A stretch of DNA of 64,000 nt from Symsagittifera roscoffensis (Eukaryota > Xenacoelomorpha > Acoela > Convolutidae): the NCBI RefSeq assembly GCF_963678635.1, contig NC_087066.1, positions 61,990,054 through 62,054,053 of the forward strand. The letters are read 5' to 3'. This document shows, in pieces, positions 47,721 through 60,155 of the stretch; within the stretch, counting starts at the first letter, position 1; the number at the start of each line of letters is the position of its first letter. The position numbers and the translations under genes are program-made. Below the pieces are notes generated by a model. The model was not told the DNA's origin. It made no database searches and saw only the letters and a list, made by a program, of their open reading frames with translations.

Positions 47721-49405
47721 AAGTTATCTGAATTTTAATTTTTAATGGAAAATTTGTGTTTATTATAATAATCTTCAAAAAAAAGTATCAAGAGAAAAGT
47801 TTCTATGGCAAAGGTGACTATTGCCTTTTTTAGATTTGCACATTGTCATGATGAGGGAGATTAAAAATTTGAGGAAAATTTTGAGTAAAATAAAAATATC
47901 TGTTCGACTGAAAATAATTCATATCATTTAGATAGATTATACGTTTTCGTACCTGTAGATGTGGTCAAGGATTTGGGAGAGTTGGAGATGTATTTCAAAT
48001 AGGGAATAGAAAATTAAAGAAAATTGCAAAAATTATAGAAGTTATTATTAGAGATTCAAAAGTTTCAATGAAAAAGTATATCAAACATTGAAATAGATTG
48101 AAAAATTTTCTGAAGAGGTTTAGAAGCGTTTAGAAGAGTAGAAAATTTTGTGGAAAGGTTTGAAAGTTTTTGTTTTAAGTTATCGACTGTTATAGAAAGA
48201 ACCATTTAAGAAATGATTCATTTCGTCGAATATTTTTTTAAACTTTTGGGCGAAATTCAAGTGTGGTCGGATTATATATTGATTTTTTGACAAGTGTGTT
48301 GAGTTTTGTCAAAAATTGATGAGGGTTTATTTTTATGGTGTTTGGGAGGTCTTCATAGTTTTGTTTTTGTTTGTTGGATAAATGGAGGTATCTTTGAAAT
48401 ATTTGTACTTTAGGCCAAAAGATCATGGGTCTTTTTTACTTTAGGCTAATTTGCTATTTTTGGTTGGGGGACTTTTGAGGTCTGAATTTGGGAAAATATT
48501 GTTGATTTTTGCATAATCTGATAGAGGAGGGTTATAATATTGAATTAGTGTTTATTTTAGTTGTCAAGATTTGGCAAGTTGCTTATTTTTGACCTGGAGG
48601 TTGTAAAGTTATAGTTATAGATATGCCTGGAGATTAATTTATATCGGCTAAATAAGTTTGTGTTAGAGATATAAATGTGACAATTTGAACAATTTCTATT
48701 GGCTGAATTTGAACTAGAATTGATCGAGGTTTTTTTCAGCATGATTTTACAGAAATGTGAAAGTTTAGAGTGATTAAAAAGAATATTTGCGGTAATCTAA
48801 ATTAAAGTTGTTTCTGAAATTCAATTTTCTTCATGTTTTAGACTGTGGGATGAATGTTTCATAGTTTTTTAGTGGTTGACTTCTAAGACGTAATGATTTT
48901 CTATGTTCGGATTTTTGTTGTTGATCTTGTGGTAAAATTTTTTCTGTTAGTTTTCTATTTTTTCTTTTTTTTGGAGGTATTTTTGTTTCTGGTGTGTTTG
49001 ATCTTCGAGGATCTATATTTTGCTGTTGAATTGTTTTTGTATTTTTTGTGGTATTAACGTTTTGATTTTTTTTCTATTTGTGGGTTATTTTGAACAATTT
49101 GTAAACCTGTGAAAGAGTATAACTGAGTTAATTCGCGGAGTGCGTATTCTTTTGGGTAATAAGGTAATAAATTGTTACCGTGTTGAATGATATCTTTTTT
49201 ATTTGGGTCAATAAGTTTGTATATTACTTCAGTTGGTTTATCAATTATTTGGTAGGGTCCTTTTCGAAGTGGTTGTAATTTTTTGGAGATTCTTTTTTAT
49301 GTTTTAAAATTAGGTATTAAAACAAATGTTCCGGTTTTTAAGTCTGTGGCTGGCATGAAGCGTGAACTAATTTGGTTATTTATATTTTGCCTTTGTAACA
49401 ATTTC
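47721..49405 (-). other. Region between integrase and ORFX of element B
   Basis: About 1.7 kb, clearly longer than in A. It includes AT-rich DNA and the distal integrase C-terminus in broken frames (about 49080-49400: 'LQPLRKGPYQIIDKP' resembles the chromatin- or RNA-contact SH3-like end of integrases). Short frames at 48238-48426 and 48557-48742 have no recognisable motif. Confidence 0.5.
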
Positions 49406-49409
49406 TTTG

Positions 49410-50180
49410 TTACTTTTTGGTAGATTTCATTGTGTTTTCATCTCTTTTTGAAATCCATTTGGTATGTGAACCGGAAGCTAATTTCAAAATTTGGGGATGA
49501 TGAAAGTGTGTGTAAGGGTAGTTCAGTGACCATTCAGTGTATCGTGTGTCATTTCCATTAATGATGCATCTAAGATTTTCTTGTAGTGAACGGTTCATAC
49601 CTTCGACTAATCCATTTGTCCAAGGTGCATGAGATGTACGTGGTTTGTGATTATTATTATACAGGTGGCATAATGTGATGATTTCGTTGTTAATGAATTC
49701 TGTTCAATTATCTGTGACTAGTATTGCTGGTAGTCCGAATTTAGCTATCCAATGTTCGTAAAGTGTTGTGTATGCGTAATAAGCATTACAATGTGGTACT
49801 GGGTGAAGGCTACGTAGTGTGTAAATGCATCAACAATTACCATAATATAAGAATTTCCTTCGGAGAATGGTGAAATTGGTCCTTTTGTGTCGAAAGAAAT
49901 TCTATGATTGAAATATAGACTTTGTCCTATAAAATCTTGTTTTCTTGCTATTTGTTTTTGATTTGGATAAGGTTTTTTTAATTGACATTTTATGCAATCG
50001 TTGCATAATACTTTAATCCAAATTGGTGCATTTGGGAAGTAAAAATTTTGTGTAAAATTCGAATATGTCTTTTCTGATCCTGAGTGTCCTTTTGTATATT
50101 GTGTATGGGAGTGTTAAATGCTATCAGAAACATGCTGAGCCAGAGACAGGCTACTTTAAAATCGGGTGTTTGATATTCTA
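49410..50180 (-). pseudogene. pol: Integrase of element B, stop in the catalytic motif
   Basis: The zinc-binding part is present: the CNDCIKC cysteines lie at about 49985-50010 with upstream His residues in the region deleted from A. In the core, the DNG motif reads Asp-Asn-stop because GGA became TGA (about 49704-49712). The Glu segment 'MNRSLQENLRC' is in 49598-49410. So A and B have complementary lesions in the same domain. Confidence 0.8.
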
Positions 50181-50483
50181 AAAGGTAGGTAATTTCATTA
50201 GCAGTTGTTTTATTATATTTTCTAAAGTATCTGAGGAGTGTTTTATTTCCTAATATTGTTGTATCAGCTTTTGTTGGTTTCGTTTTATACTTGTGCCATG
50301 ATTTGAGTCGAATTACGGGATCAAAGTTTTGATATTTTTGTAATAATTGTAGTGTAATTTTTTCTATTGGTGGTAGAAAAATAATTTCAACTTCTAATTT
50401 TGATAAAGGAATTGTGTCGAGTGGGTCATGGAGATCAAAAACTTGAATTATTGTGTATTTTGAATCATCTATTGGTGGTCCTG

Positions 50484-51400
50484 TTAATTCACTCTGTCAG
50501 TTAAATTTTCTTTTTCTATAATTGGAAAGGTGTTTTTTTTGTGTGGTTGTTGTTTGATTGTTTTTTGTTGAGTATTAATTTTTATCCAATGTGAATAAGG
50601 AGTTGGTTTGAATGTAGATATTCCTAATAGATCTAATTCATAGTAGTTATTTTGACAATCTGAATAGAGTGGGAAATGTTGTAAGTTATTTATTTGTGAC
50701 TGATCTATATCACTTTTTACTGCGTATTTGCATTCTAATCTTGGTGATGTTCCATTTTTTGGCAACGTAGAATTTATAATTCTGTGGTATTTCAACTTTA
50801 GTTTTTCGTATAAGTAGTTCAGGTGGTGTATTTCTACTTAATGTATCTGGTAGTGCAAGATTTTTTCCTGCTGTTCAAACTATATGTAAGTTTGAGAATT
50901 TCATTAAAATTAATTTAAATCTGTAAAATCTATGGTTTGGGTTTGATTTCTGCGTGAAAAGAATTATTATAGGTTTGTGATCTGTAAATAGAATTGTTGG
51001 TTATTTTGATCCAAATATTAGAAATTCATATTCGGTAAGTGTATATATTATAGCTTTGCATTCTCTCATGAGATTAGATAGTCGTAGTTCAGCTTGTGTA
51101 AATAAGCGAGAATTTGCTGATATAAGATTCATTTTGTTTGTTCCACTGTGTGATTGTAGCAGAGCTGTGCCGATGCCAAAATTTGAAGCATCGCACATTG
51201 CGTAAAATGGTTGATTTGGATCTACGATTGTATTTGATATTTGTTCTGTTAACAATTTTTTAATTTCTTCGAATCTTGTTTGATGTTCGATAGTCCATTC
51301 GAAGTTATTTTGCTGTCTAAGGATGTTATAGAAAGGTCTTAAGTATAATTGCATGTTGTATACATATTTACTTAAGAAATTTAACATTCCAAGGAAATCT
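50484..51400 (-). pseudogene. pol: RNase H and connection of element B
   Basis: The frame 51387-51001 (128 aa) starts in the RT thumb/connection ('LNFLSKYV') and runs through 'QPFYAMCDASNFGIGTALLQ' and 'MRECKAIIYTL'. It stops at a TAA right after 'FLIFGSK', so the last catalytic Asp (DNKP) falls in the following frame. The connection continues in 50795-50484. It is homologous to 29788-30663 of A. Confidence 0.8.
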
Positions 51401-51506
51401 TGAATTTTTTTTATGGGTCATTGAAGTTTCTAAATTGCGTGTATTCGTGATTTCAATGGAGTTATAGTGTTTCTTTCGATAATGTGGCCAAGAAATTTTA
51501 CGCGTG

Positions 51507-52190
51507 TTAGGAAAAATGTGATTTGTCTGGGGCTGCTTTCATGTTTTTGTTTTTGAGTATTTGATGATATTGTTCTAAAATTATAAATATTTTGTCTTTC
51601 GTTTGTGACTGCATGAAAACATCATCTAAGTATGTGATTGCATGTTTTTTGAGTATAAGTGGTCTAAAAGTTTTACTCATAAAAGCTGAAAAAGCTGCTG
51701 GTCCTATGAAAATTCCATAGAATAATCTATTGAATTCATATTGTTGATTTCCAATAACGAATTGTGTTAATCGTCGTGATTGTTCTTCTAGTGGCATTTG
51801 GTTGTATGCACTATTCATATCTGCGGTAGTGAATTATTTACGATTTATTTTTGTTAGAATTACTTGAATAGGTTCAATGGGCCAATTACATTTAATTTCG
51901 TCAATTAGTGAATTGAGGTATCTAGCATCAAGAACAATTTTTAGTGATTCTCTTTTAGCTACGATGATAACTGGGTTGATAAAGGTGTTACCTTTTGGTT
52001 GTTCTTCTTTGTTTACTGGTGATATAATTTCATAATGTTCTAAAATGTTAAGTAGTCTGTTTACTTTATCTTGTAAATGTATCAGTACTTTACTTGCTTT
52101 TTGCTTTTTGAAAACTGCGTCAGGTTTTAAAGGTAAATGAATGTAGTGGTGAACTAATTTTTCCAACATCGACCTTTGAAATTGCATAAA
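51507..52190 (-). pseudogene. pol: Reverse transcriptase of element B, broken
   Basis: The fingers frame 52187-51834 has 'KGNTFINPVIIVAKR' and 'IVLDARYLN'. It ends in a TAA just before the catalytic-Asp segment. The palm frame 51818-51507 has 'MNSAYNQMP', 'FYGIFIGPAAFSAFM' and YLDD at 51621-51632, and keeps the ~75 bp after YLDD that A lost. Frameshifts near 51500 break the join to the connection region. Confidence 0.85.
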
Positions 52191-52194
52191 CTGT

Positions 52195-53230
52195 TGGAAA
52201 TTTAAATAATAGTTCGGCTAATTTAACGAATTATTTTTGTGTTATTTGAGAATGTTGAAAATTAAACATTGTTAGAAACTTTTGTTGTTCATCCGTACAA
52301 TGTGATATTTTAAACGTTGGTTTAAAATATGGTGTTTTTTTGAAGCAGTCGGTATTTTTTTTCGTTGATTATTTTGTTGTTTATTGATAATTCTTCATCA
52401 AGAATTGTGTATTGACATATATCTAGTAATTGTAATTTATTATTGACTCGATATGCTATTTAATTTGTTTCGCAGTATCCTAAGAGTCCTAAGGGTAGTG
52501 TTATCTGGTATGGTGAATTGTTATATACGAGCAATGAAATAATATCTGAGTTTGAACTTTTCATATATTTTATGGATGAAATTGTGATTCGGAAAAGTTT
52601 ATGGATGGGTTTAAATTCAAGGTCTGACATAAAGAGATGTTGTTTGTTTTGGTCTTAATCGTACTGGTGGACTTGTTTGATTGAAAAATTATATACATTT
52701 CTTGATAGTGGTTTCAAGTATTTTCGTTCCTGATTGTAAATAGGATAAAATTTGGAGAAAAAAGGTGGTTGTTTGTATAATCTTTGAAAGAATGTTAAGG
52801 ATGTGTTTTTTGTTCTTATGTATTTATCTTTTATATGGAAGTTTGCTATTTAAAATGTTTATTGTGGTAATATACTTAGTTATAAATGGTATGCCAATGA
52901 TATTGTGTTTTATGTCTGTAATGTGAAATGTTTGTTTAAATGGTTTATTTAGTATTTTATTTTGTTCCATTGTTCTAGTGGGAACAAAGAAAAGTTAGAT
53001 TTTTCCAAAGTTTACTAATGTTGAGCCTTGTGCTGTTGCTAATTTACAGGCTGTTTTTACAGGTGTTAGGATTGGATGTAACGATTTGATTTTATTCCAA
53101 GTAGGGATGTTAATAATATTTGATTCTGCTCCTGAATCAATTAAAAAATCCATTTCAAGATCGGGTGGTTGAAATTTTTTACCTTTTGGGCTTTCTAGGA
53201 GAACTGGGATTGTCCAAATTTTTTCCCTTG
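52195..53230 (-). pseudogene. Protease and pre-RT region of element B
   Basis: 'DFLIDSGAESNII' with the DSG catalytic motif lies at about 53110-53165 on the minus strand. The remainder to RT is a broken frame homologous to 27900-28860 of A, with many stops in both copies. No other domain can be recognised. Confidence 0.7.
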
Positions 53231-53499
53231 GCTGTTCTGTTTGTATATTTTGGTAAATGTGATTTGTACTCGAGCGTTGTTTTTCGTTAATGACTACTGT
53301 ATTTTTTCAATTACATTTTGTTCAACTGATACATCGTTTCTTATGGATCTAGTATAGTAGTTTTGAAAAAGTTCCGATTAATTTTCGTAAATGTGTGAAC
53401 TGAAGGGTTGTTCGTATACAATGGGTTCGTAGTCGTTTTCGACTGTGATCATTTCAACTGAGATAGTGTTATTTGTATCACTTTCGCTGTCTGTTGATT

Positions 53500-56400
53500 C
53501 ACAACTAATGTGGTTTAATTGTAGTTCGGTACTTTCTGTGTTGTCAATACCAGGGGGATCTGAAGTTGTTTCTTCAGTTGCTTGTACCTGATTAATTTGT
53601 CGCTGATGTTTCGGTGTGTTACTTCTATATTGTTGTTGGGAATCAGGGCAGCGATTATTGTTTCTATAAGGTGATTGAGAATGATTCCTTCGATTGTTTT
53701 AATTGGGATTTCTATTTTGTGAGTTGTTCCGTGGCCTATTATAGTAATTGTTATTGTTTCCTTGATAATTAGATCTGTTGTAGGAAATGTTTCTTGATCT
53801 ATTGTTTTGGTAACATTGATTTCTTTTGTTTGAATATCTTCTATTTCTATTATTTGAGTAGTTTATATTTCTATTGTATGATGAATTACGTGATCTATCG
53901 TTTGAAAAGTGTCTATTCTTAGAATTTGAATGGAAACTGGTATCAAAAAATTCTGTTCTGTTTGAATTCGATCGTGAATAGTTGTTTCTATACTGGTTTT
54001 TTTGGCTAATTGATCGACTATACCTCTTTTGTGAGAAATTTCGTAAATTTCTTTGTTCTGGTGATCTACCTCTATAACTAGAGTTATAGGGTGATTGGTT
54101 TCTTGAGTAATTTGAATTATTTGGGAGTGGTTTACCAGAGCTGTTATTACTATGTATTTTTTTTTGTTTGGTAAATTTTGATCCTTTTTCATGCTTTGAT
54201 AGAATGATTTATTTGGTTCTTTGTACTTTTGCGGTTTAATTTGGTTATCCTGTTGTTTTTGTCTACATTCGGCAATGATGTGTCCGTATCTTCGGCAATA
54301 ATTACACCATTTCTTGAAAGATGGTTTACCTTCGAAATTGGGATTTTACTCATATATGTTCAAAACTTCAGTGATTTTGTCAGTTAGGTCTACATCTGAA
54401 TCGTGTATATTATTTATATGTGTAGTATTTGTTTCGATTCTATTGACGTATTTTAGTTTGGGATTTTCTGTTTCTTCAAGTTTCATTGTGATCTCTGCTT
54501 GTTCTAGATTGTCAACTAGTTTTCTGAAATTTAAATCTGGTTCTCGAATTGATGAGGGATGTGGTGCTCTCTTTCTAATACCTATTTTTCTTAATTGGGG
54601 TGATAGAGTCATCATTAAAATTTCTGTCATCTTCGTGTTTTTATAATCATGAGTGTTTAGTGAGTATGCTTTTTGAACTGGTGTTTCGATCCTAACTGCC
54701 AATTGTTTAATTGTTTCATTTGGTAGTCTACGAATTTCATTACATAAAATTCTTTCATGTTGTTTTATTTTTTTCAGAATCAAATTTTTTGAAAATTCTT
54801 GTGTAAATCTTTTCCAATCTGTTTTTACGTCTATTGGTAAAACTTAAAACCATTTCTGAGCTGCGCCATCAAGTGTTGTTTGGATTAACGCTGTCTGTCT
54901 ATGTATCCAATTTTGACGGAGTGGTGTATTAATTGGTTCAGGTCCGATATTTAAAATTAAATCTGCTGTGATTGCGTTTAAATAGTCTTCTACAGAATAT
55001 TCAGGGTCTCTGCCTGTGAATACCATCAAGGGTTTGGTTGATGTTATTGATGATCCACCCATGAGGTATGGATTCATAGTCATCTGTAGTGATTCTGCGG
55101 CATTTGGCATTTGTGAAAATTTCGTCAGTTGATTTTTTGTTATTTCATGTTGTTGCAAATAATATGGTAGTGGTATTTCTTTTTGCATTTGTGTTGGTTG
55201 AGTAAAAATTATTATTTTGAGATGCGTGATTTGGTCTAGGTTGTCGCATATGTTGTTCTCGTGTATATGGTTCAAAAATATCTGGTTGATTTACGTGATA
55301 AGAGTGGAGTCTTTGGTTTTGAAAATTTTGTTGATGGTTTTGGTCATCAAAATCGTCATCATCTGATGATAGACAATTAGGCGTATAGTTAAGTGTTTTT
55401 TTGTTTATTTTGGTATGGCTGTTTACTATTTTTATTCTGTTGAAAAAATGGAAAGTTTTCACTTGGGTCTGTTGGATTTCGTGGGTTATCATTAAAATTT
55501 ACGAAATTTGATGTTTGTTGTTGAAAATTTTGTCGTTGTGAAAATGAACGATTATGCGAGTTTGTACGAGGAGGTTTAGATGTTTGTGATCTATTTACGT
55601 AGTTATAATTGTGTTCTGCAAAATTACTTCTGGTGAATATTCTTTGTTTTTGTGGTGGTTTCGTCATTGGTCTAAATGTTTGGTAATTCATATGTGAATA
55701 TTTTGGAACAACCGAGGGTTTAACCGTAGATTGCATTGTTACTTGAGGTAATATTGAAGTCTTTGGTTTTGGTGTTGTAAGGTTTAGATGTATTGGTGAA
55801 ATACTTTGCTGTGTAGTTGATACAATTGTTTCAACAATTTCTTCATTTATTAAATGTGATGGTGTTTGAATATCTTGTTGTAAGTGGAAATACCTTTACA
55901 TAGTCTTTGTGAATAGAAATTGTACTGATTGCTTGACTTGAGATGTCTATCGGTATGTTCAGAAATAATGGATGAGACCATTCAGGGTCCAAAACATAGT
56001 CTGATTGTTGTGTAATGACAGTGTCATCATTGGTACTTTGAGGTCTGAAATTTTTTCTTGCTTGTGCAATTAAGTCAATATTATGTGCAAAATAATCAAT
56101 TACGAACCATGCTAAGATTTATTGTAAATCATGTTTGACATTTGGTGAAATTCCATTGTTCGAAAAAATTTCACGAATTGTGTTTAAAAATGCTTAGAAT
56201 GCGGTAATTTCATTTCTGACATTTGTGTGTCTTGATATATGAACCGGTGATGTGCTTTCAATTCCTTTTTTTCTAGTATAGACACATAACTATATATTAG
56301 TGAAAAAACATCGTTGGTGAATATTGAGTTTGCTCTTTGTGAACTTTGGTGTTGTATATTTTTAAAGTATTCTGTGAATACTTTTGAAAATTCTATGTCG

Positions 56401-56699
56401 ACATCGTCTGTTTGAATAACATGTTTGCTATGATATCTACTTTCTGTGCTGAGTTCTATGATGTAGATTCCATATGGTTGTGCTAGATTACATATTCCTT
56501 TTAAATAATGATCAATAATTTGTCTTTTGATTTTTAGTTCTGGGAATTCTGCTTTACATGGGCTGATTCCTTGTTCGAATACATTTGCAATCAAATTAGT
56601 ACAAAATTGTTTTTGTCCTCTATCTTCAGTGAGTGAATTTATAATAAAAGGGAAAACAGAGTTTTCGTCTGGACTGTCATCACTTGGACTTTGGCTCAT
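53500..56699 (-). pseudogene. gag: gag of element B, broken
   Basis: The ATG at 56699 opens 171 codons (to 56184), the longest N-terminal gag frame in the family. Frames 55736-55389 and 55492-55145 cover a Gln/Asn-rich region. Frames 55275-54844 and 54783-54346 cover the capsid-like part with 'EYSVEDYLNAI'. The CCHC knuckle (C-NYC-RRYGH-IIAEC) is at about 54267-54310, preceded by Trp (TGG) where A has TGA. The basic Arg/Asn-rich tail lies in 54192-53863 and beyond. At least four breaks. Confidence 0.8.
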
Positions 56700-58110
56700 T
56701 TTTTCGTTTTATGACTGTTAGTGCGTAATGTTCAATGTGCCTGATTGGTTGGTTCCAACTGTATAAACGTACTGGTTTATTTTTATATATCTTTTTTTTC
56801 TTCTTTTCCCTTGTTTTGATGAATGTGATGTAGCTTCTCAGTCTGAAAAGTATAATTGATCGTGAACTGGGTAGTTTTTATTTAATTTGTCTTTGAGTTT
56901 GCAAAGTGCATCTAAATTGCTGTTTTCTGATTTGGAGAGTGCGTTTCTACGCTTTGAAAATCTTTTTTGTGCGATTTGTCTTTGTTTACTTGAAGTTTTT
57001 CTTTTTATTGTTTGATGTCTTGTGCGAATATATCCAATTGTTTGTTTTGCGGTGTAATTACAAGATCGTATGATTCGTTATTTATTTCACAATTGGGTAG
57101 CACGATTGTTTGTTTATTTCCTAAATTGTTCAGTAATATAAGGCTTAGGATGAAGGGTGCAAGGTTGTTATTAGTGATTTTATTATCCTAGATTGTTAGT
57201 CCTTACGATTTTTTGGTTAGCCTAACTTGGGTCTTTTATGTAGGGTTGGAGAGAAAAGTATATATCGATTCCGAAGAATGATTGTTACTTTCTCGTGGCT
57301 ATTCTAAGTTAAAGTGTTAACTTACTTATCTTACTTAGGGGTAGTGATTGTGTTCAAGGGTTGGAGAATAGTAAATCAATCCACAGGGTTCAGGTATATT
57401 TAGGACACAGATAGTTCGTTAGGTACTATTTTAATACTTACTAAGATTTAAAAGTTAGCCTGGGTCAGTTAAGAGGGGGGATTAAGTGAAGGATGAATAA
57501 GCGAAGCTCTTCACTGTTTAGCTTAAATTGAATTGTTAGCGTGATTGAAAACTTTCTATTAGTCCTGGGTCTTAGAAAGGGTTGGGTAGTGAATTGATGT
57601 TTAAGGTCGTTAGACACTTATTTATTGGGTGGGGGAGAACAAAATTGTTCTAATTCATCCAAGGATAGGCCTTGATGATCAGGATATAATTTTTTATTGT
57701 TTAACATGGATTTAATTTAATTATTTAATGGAGATCAAAGGAAAGCCATGATGATCTAATTTATGATTGAACAAGTTAAAAGGAGATAGAGGTAAAAATT
57801 GGGATAAGCCTATAAATTTATCTGATAGAATAAATTAGTGTTTGATGATATTAGTGGTTTAGTGATTGCTGTTATGTTTAGGTGATGAAGCTGGGGATGC
57901 CAGGATGATTTATATATACTAATAATATATGGTCATGTCAACTAATTTTTATTTTTTATTTTCAATAAATATATTTTTCAGATATCCTTTTTTAAATTTT
58001 ACTGCAGATTTAAAGGAAACGATTTGAGGTGTTTTTATAAATCTTTATTATACAATAGTAAATGGGATTTAGCGCCTGTAATAATTATTGAAGCTTTTTC
58101 TTCAAGGTTT
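56700..58110 (-). other. Long leader of element B
   Basis: About 1.4 kb homologous to 22992-24486 of A, with no long ORF. It includes the conserved 'AAGAGGGGGGATTAAGTGAAGGATGAATAAGCGAAG' neighbourhood (about 57470-57510) and several G/A-rich runs on the plus strand. Confidence 0.55.
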
Positions 58111-58317
58111 CTATGTTTGCAAATGAAAATCCAAATTCCTTGCTAGTAAAATTCTTAATATAAAAGTTTGGTCTGGCTTTTGCCGTACGACCATGAAACT
58201 TAATGGTAAGTTTCTTCGTAGTCGTAGATCGTCTCTTGTCCGAGGCCTTCTTCCAATGCCTGGTAGTTCTAGTATTGTGCGGAATAGCGGTTCTGATCTA
58301 TTGAGTCGTAGAGACAT
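58111..58317 (-). CDS. Arginine-rich leader ORF of element B
   Basis: This 68-aa frame starts ~120 nt inside the LTR and is homologous to 22854-22991 in A. It contains 'GRRPRTRDDLRLRR' and continues past the position of A's stop (CAA here, TAA there). See the A copy for alternatives; function unknown. Confidence 0.4.
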   Translation of the reverse strand: MSLRLNRSEPLFRTILELPGIGRRPRTRDDLRLRRNLPLSFMVVRQKPDQTFILRILLARNLDFHLQT

Positions 58318-58419
58318 TTCAATTAGATTATTATCATGTAACTTTTTTGAAAATTGTTTTTGTCTAATTCTAATATATCTGTTAGTTCTAAGCTAATTTG
58401 TTTTTTAAGGTCTTGATCG

Positions 58420-58437
58420 AGACTTATTGTCGCATCA
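58420..58437 (-). promoter_or_regulatory. Candidate primer-binding site of element B
   Basis: Read on the minus strand, 'TGATGCGACAATAAGTCT' follows the LTR by two bases. It differs from A's site at two positions, one of them in the TGG. Confidence 0.6.
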
Positions 58438-58439
58438 GA

Positions 58440-58816
58440 TGAGTTAGGTTCGAGGTGTAACTCATAGAGTAATTTCGGATAGGGTACACCCTCTGCTCGT
58501 CAAGCTATCTTATTTTCGGCCGGATAGATTCGTGCAACTTCTTAGTCTAATACCGATCCTAATCTTACTCTTATAACTACTAGTCTCAGGGTGTCTAACT
58601 AGTCTCTGCTATGCTCAATAGATCTAGAGTATACTGTCTTATTGCGAGTGCTGAAGTTCTCTTGGAGAAGTAACTAATTTCTAATTTAAATTCAAATCTC
58701 TCTGGTGCTGAAATTACAAGTAATTTCAGCACTTACAAATAAGTGGGTTGTTAGTTAGATGGAGATAAAATATCCAATTTATAACCAATAAAAAATATAG
58801 TTTATATCTGGTTCCA
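58440..58816 (-). repeat. 5' LTR of element B
   Basis: It is 377 bp, shorter than the others because ~32 bp near its start (around plus-strand 58762) are deleted. The 28-nt hairpin at 58705-58732 is perfect. Confidence 0.9.
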
Positions 58817-59110
58817 AGTCTCATGTAGAGCGGTAGGAAAAATACTTTTTTCAAGTCAGTTTAAAAGCATGTCAAAATTATTGATCATTAAAACCAACTT
58901 TTATACAGATGAAGCATTGTTAAAAAGACGTGGATATAAAATTATACAGGTAAAGCATGTTTACTGGTCACGGACAATAGAATTGTTTCTCATAAAACGA
59001 GTACTATTAATGGTGACCAATCTAATGAAAGTTGTTATCACTTAGCGCTAGGCTCATCCAGACACTTCAACCGAGTCACTAAACGTCTTTAGAAAAAATG
59101 TATTGTTTCT
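58817..59110. other. Right flank of element B, no feature seen
   Basis: About 290 bp of mixed-composition DNA with no ORF or repeat that I can support. Confidence 0.45.
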
Positions 59111-59292
59111 ACCCTTCCCCTACCCTCCCCTCCCCTCCCGTACCCTCCCCTCCCCTCCCCTCCCCTCCCCTCCCCTCCCCTCCCGTACCCTCCCCTCCCC
59201 CCCCCCCCTCCCCTCCCGTACCCTCCCCTCCCCTCCCCTCCCCTCCCTCTCCTACACACACAAACACGCACAAGATTACGCACACACACAAA
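59111..59292. repeat. (CCCCT)n microsatellite followed by a CA-rich tract
   Basis: About 140 bp of CCCCT pentamers (strand-asymmetric, with three CCCGTACC variants) is followed by short CA repeats. All frames across it are open on both strands and produce Pro/Ser or Gly/Glu low-complexity peptides, which are not genes. Confidence 0.92.
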
Positions 59293-59699
59293 TTTACAGT
59301 TTTTTTCACAGTTTTATTAAATGCGCTGAGTAACCCAGTTTTCAATCGAATGATCAATACATGAACTCTGAATGACGACAAAACAGAGGGAAAACAGCAG
59401 ATGCAGGAGCATGCTTGTCTGGTTGACGGGCAGAACTTTCATCTATTAGCTGTGAAAGAAACCGACACAAATACCACTCCTAATGATTTTTTCTCGAACA
59501 CTGCAGAAAAGTCGCCTGCTTTTTCTTTAAAATTTGCAGTACAATTATTCTCCAGAACATGACTTAAACTCTTAGGGCATTTTGTCATTCTAAAGACTGG
59601 TAACGTGAACTAACTAACCCCTTGGTAATACCGAGTGCAGTCCGCGTGATTATACTCTGAGGACCAGTCATGTTTGTCAGCCAACAAATCTGGAATACT
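59293..59699. other. Non-coding, no feature seen
   Basis: Mixed-composition DNA between the microsatellite and the satellite block. No gene or RNA gene was recognised. Confidence 0.4.
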
Positions 59700-60155
59700 G
59701 CTACTGCTGGCCATAGTTGCGAACCTCAGCAAAATCCTTTTTACCAAAGTAACTTGAATTATCAATTCAATATCTTCTCAGTGACGAAAGTTTGGTCCAC
59801 GTCAAAACTTAAGTGAACTTTTGTGTAGGTTGAAAATTAGAAATGAAAAGTGAGATAATAAAGATAATAAATCACACAAACGTCCAAAGATGGGCATATT
59901 TGCGAAGCTGAGCAAAGTCCAATTTATTATAACTACAAGAGGTATCAGTTCAATGCCTTCTCAATGACAAAAGCTTGATGCACAACAAATCTTGCTTGAA
60001 GTTTTGTGTAGATTGAAAAATAGAAATGAAAAGTGAGATAATAAAGATAATAAATCACACAAACGTCCAAAGATGGGCATATTTGCGAAGCTGAGCAAAG
60101 TCCAATTTATTATAACTACAAGAGGTATCAGTTCAATGCCTTCTCAAAATAATAA
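59700..60155 (+). repeat. 183-bp satellite, units 1-3
   Basis: Units share 'CATATTTGCGAAGCTGAGCAAAGTCC', then 'TATCAGTTCAATGCCTTCTCA' and 'GAAATGAAAAGTGAGATAATAAAGATA'. 'CGTCCAAAGATGGG' recurs at 59881 and 60064 (period 183). The first unit (59700-59880) is more diverged. The array is cut by an inserted 540-bp repeat and a further diverged unit follows at 60600-60730. Confidence 0.83.

Larger units (their letters stand above)
40408..58816 (-). mobile_element. LTR retroelement B (same family as A, opposite strand)
   Basis: It is 18,409 bp and reads right to left. LTRs at 58440-58816 (5') and 40408-40815 (3'). The flanks are GGTC before 40408 and AGTC after 58816, matching at three of four positions, which fits a mutated 4-bp duplication. 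Gene order equals that of A. It keeps parts that A lost (integrase zinc region, the RT stretch after YLDD, the envelope tail) but lacks most of ORF3. Different flanks and indels show an insertion separate from A. Confidence 0.88.

Noticed and set aside
22322-58816. A and B as two halves of one inverted duplication
   Set aside because: Flanking sequences, target-site bases and large indels differ, so they inserted separately.
59089-59381. Pro/Ser-rich and Gly/Glu-rich open frames on both strands
   Set aside because: They come from the (CCCCT)n microsatellite, which is open in all frames.
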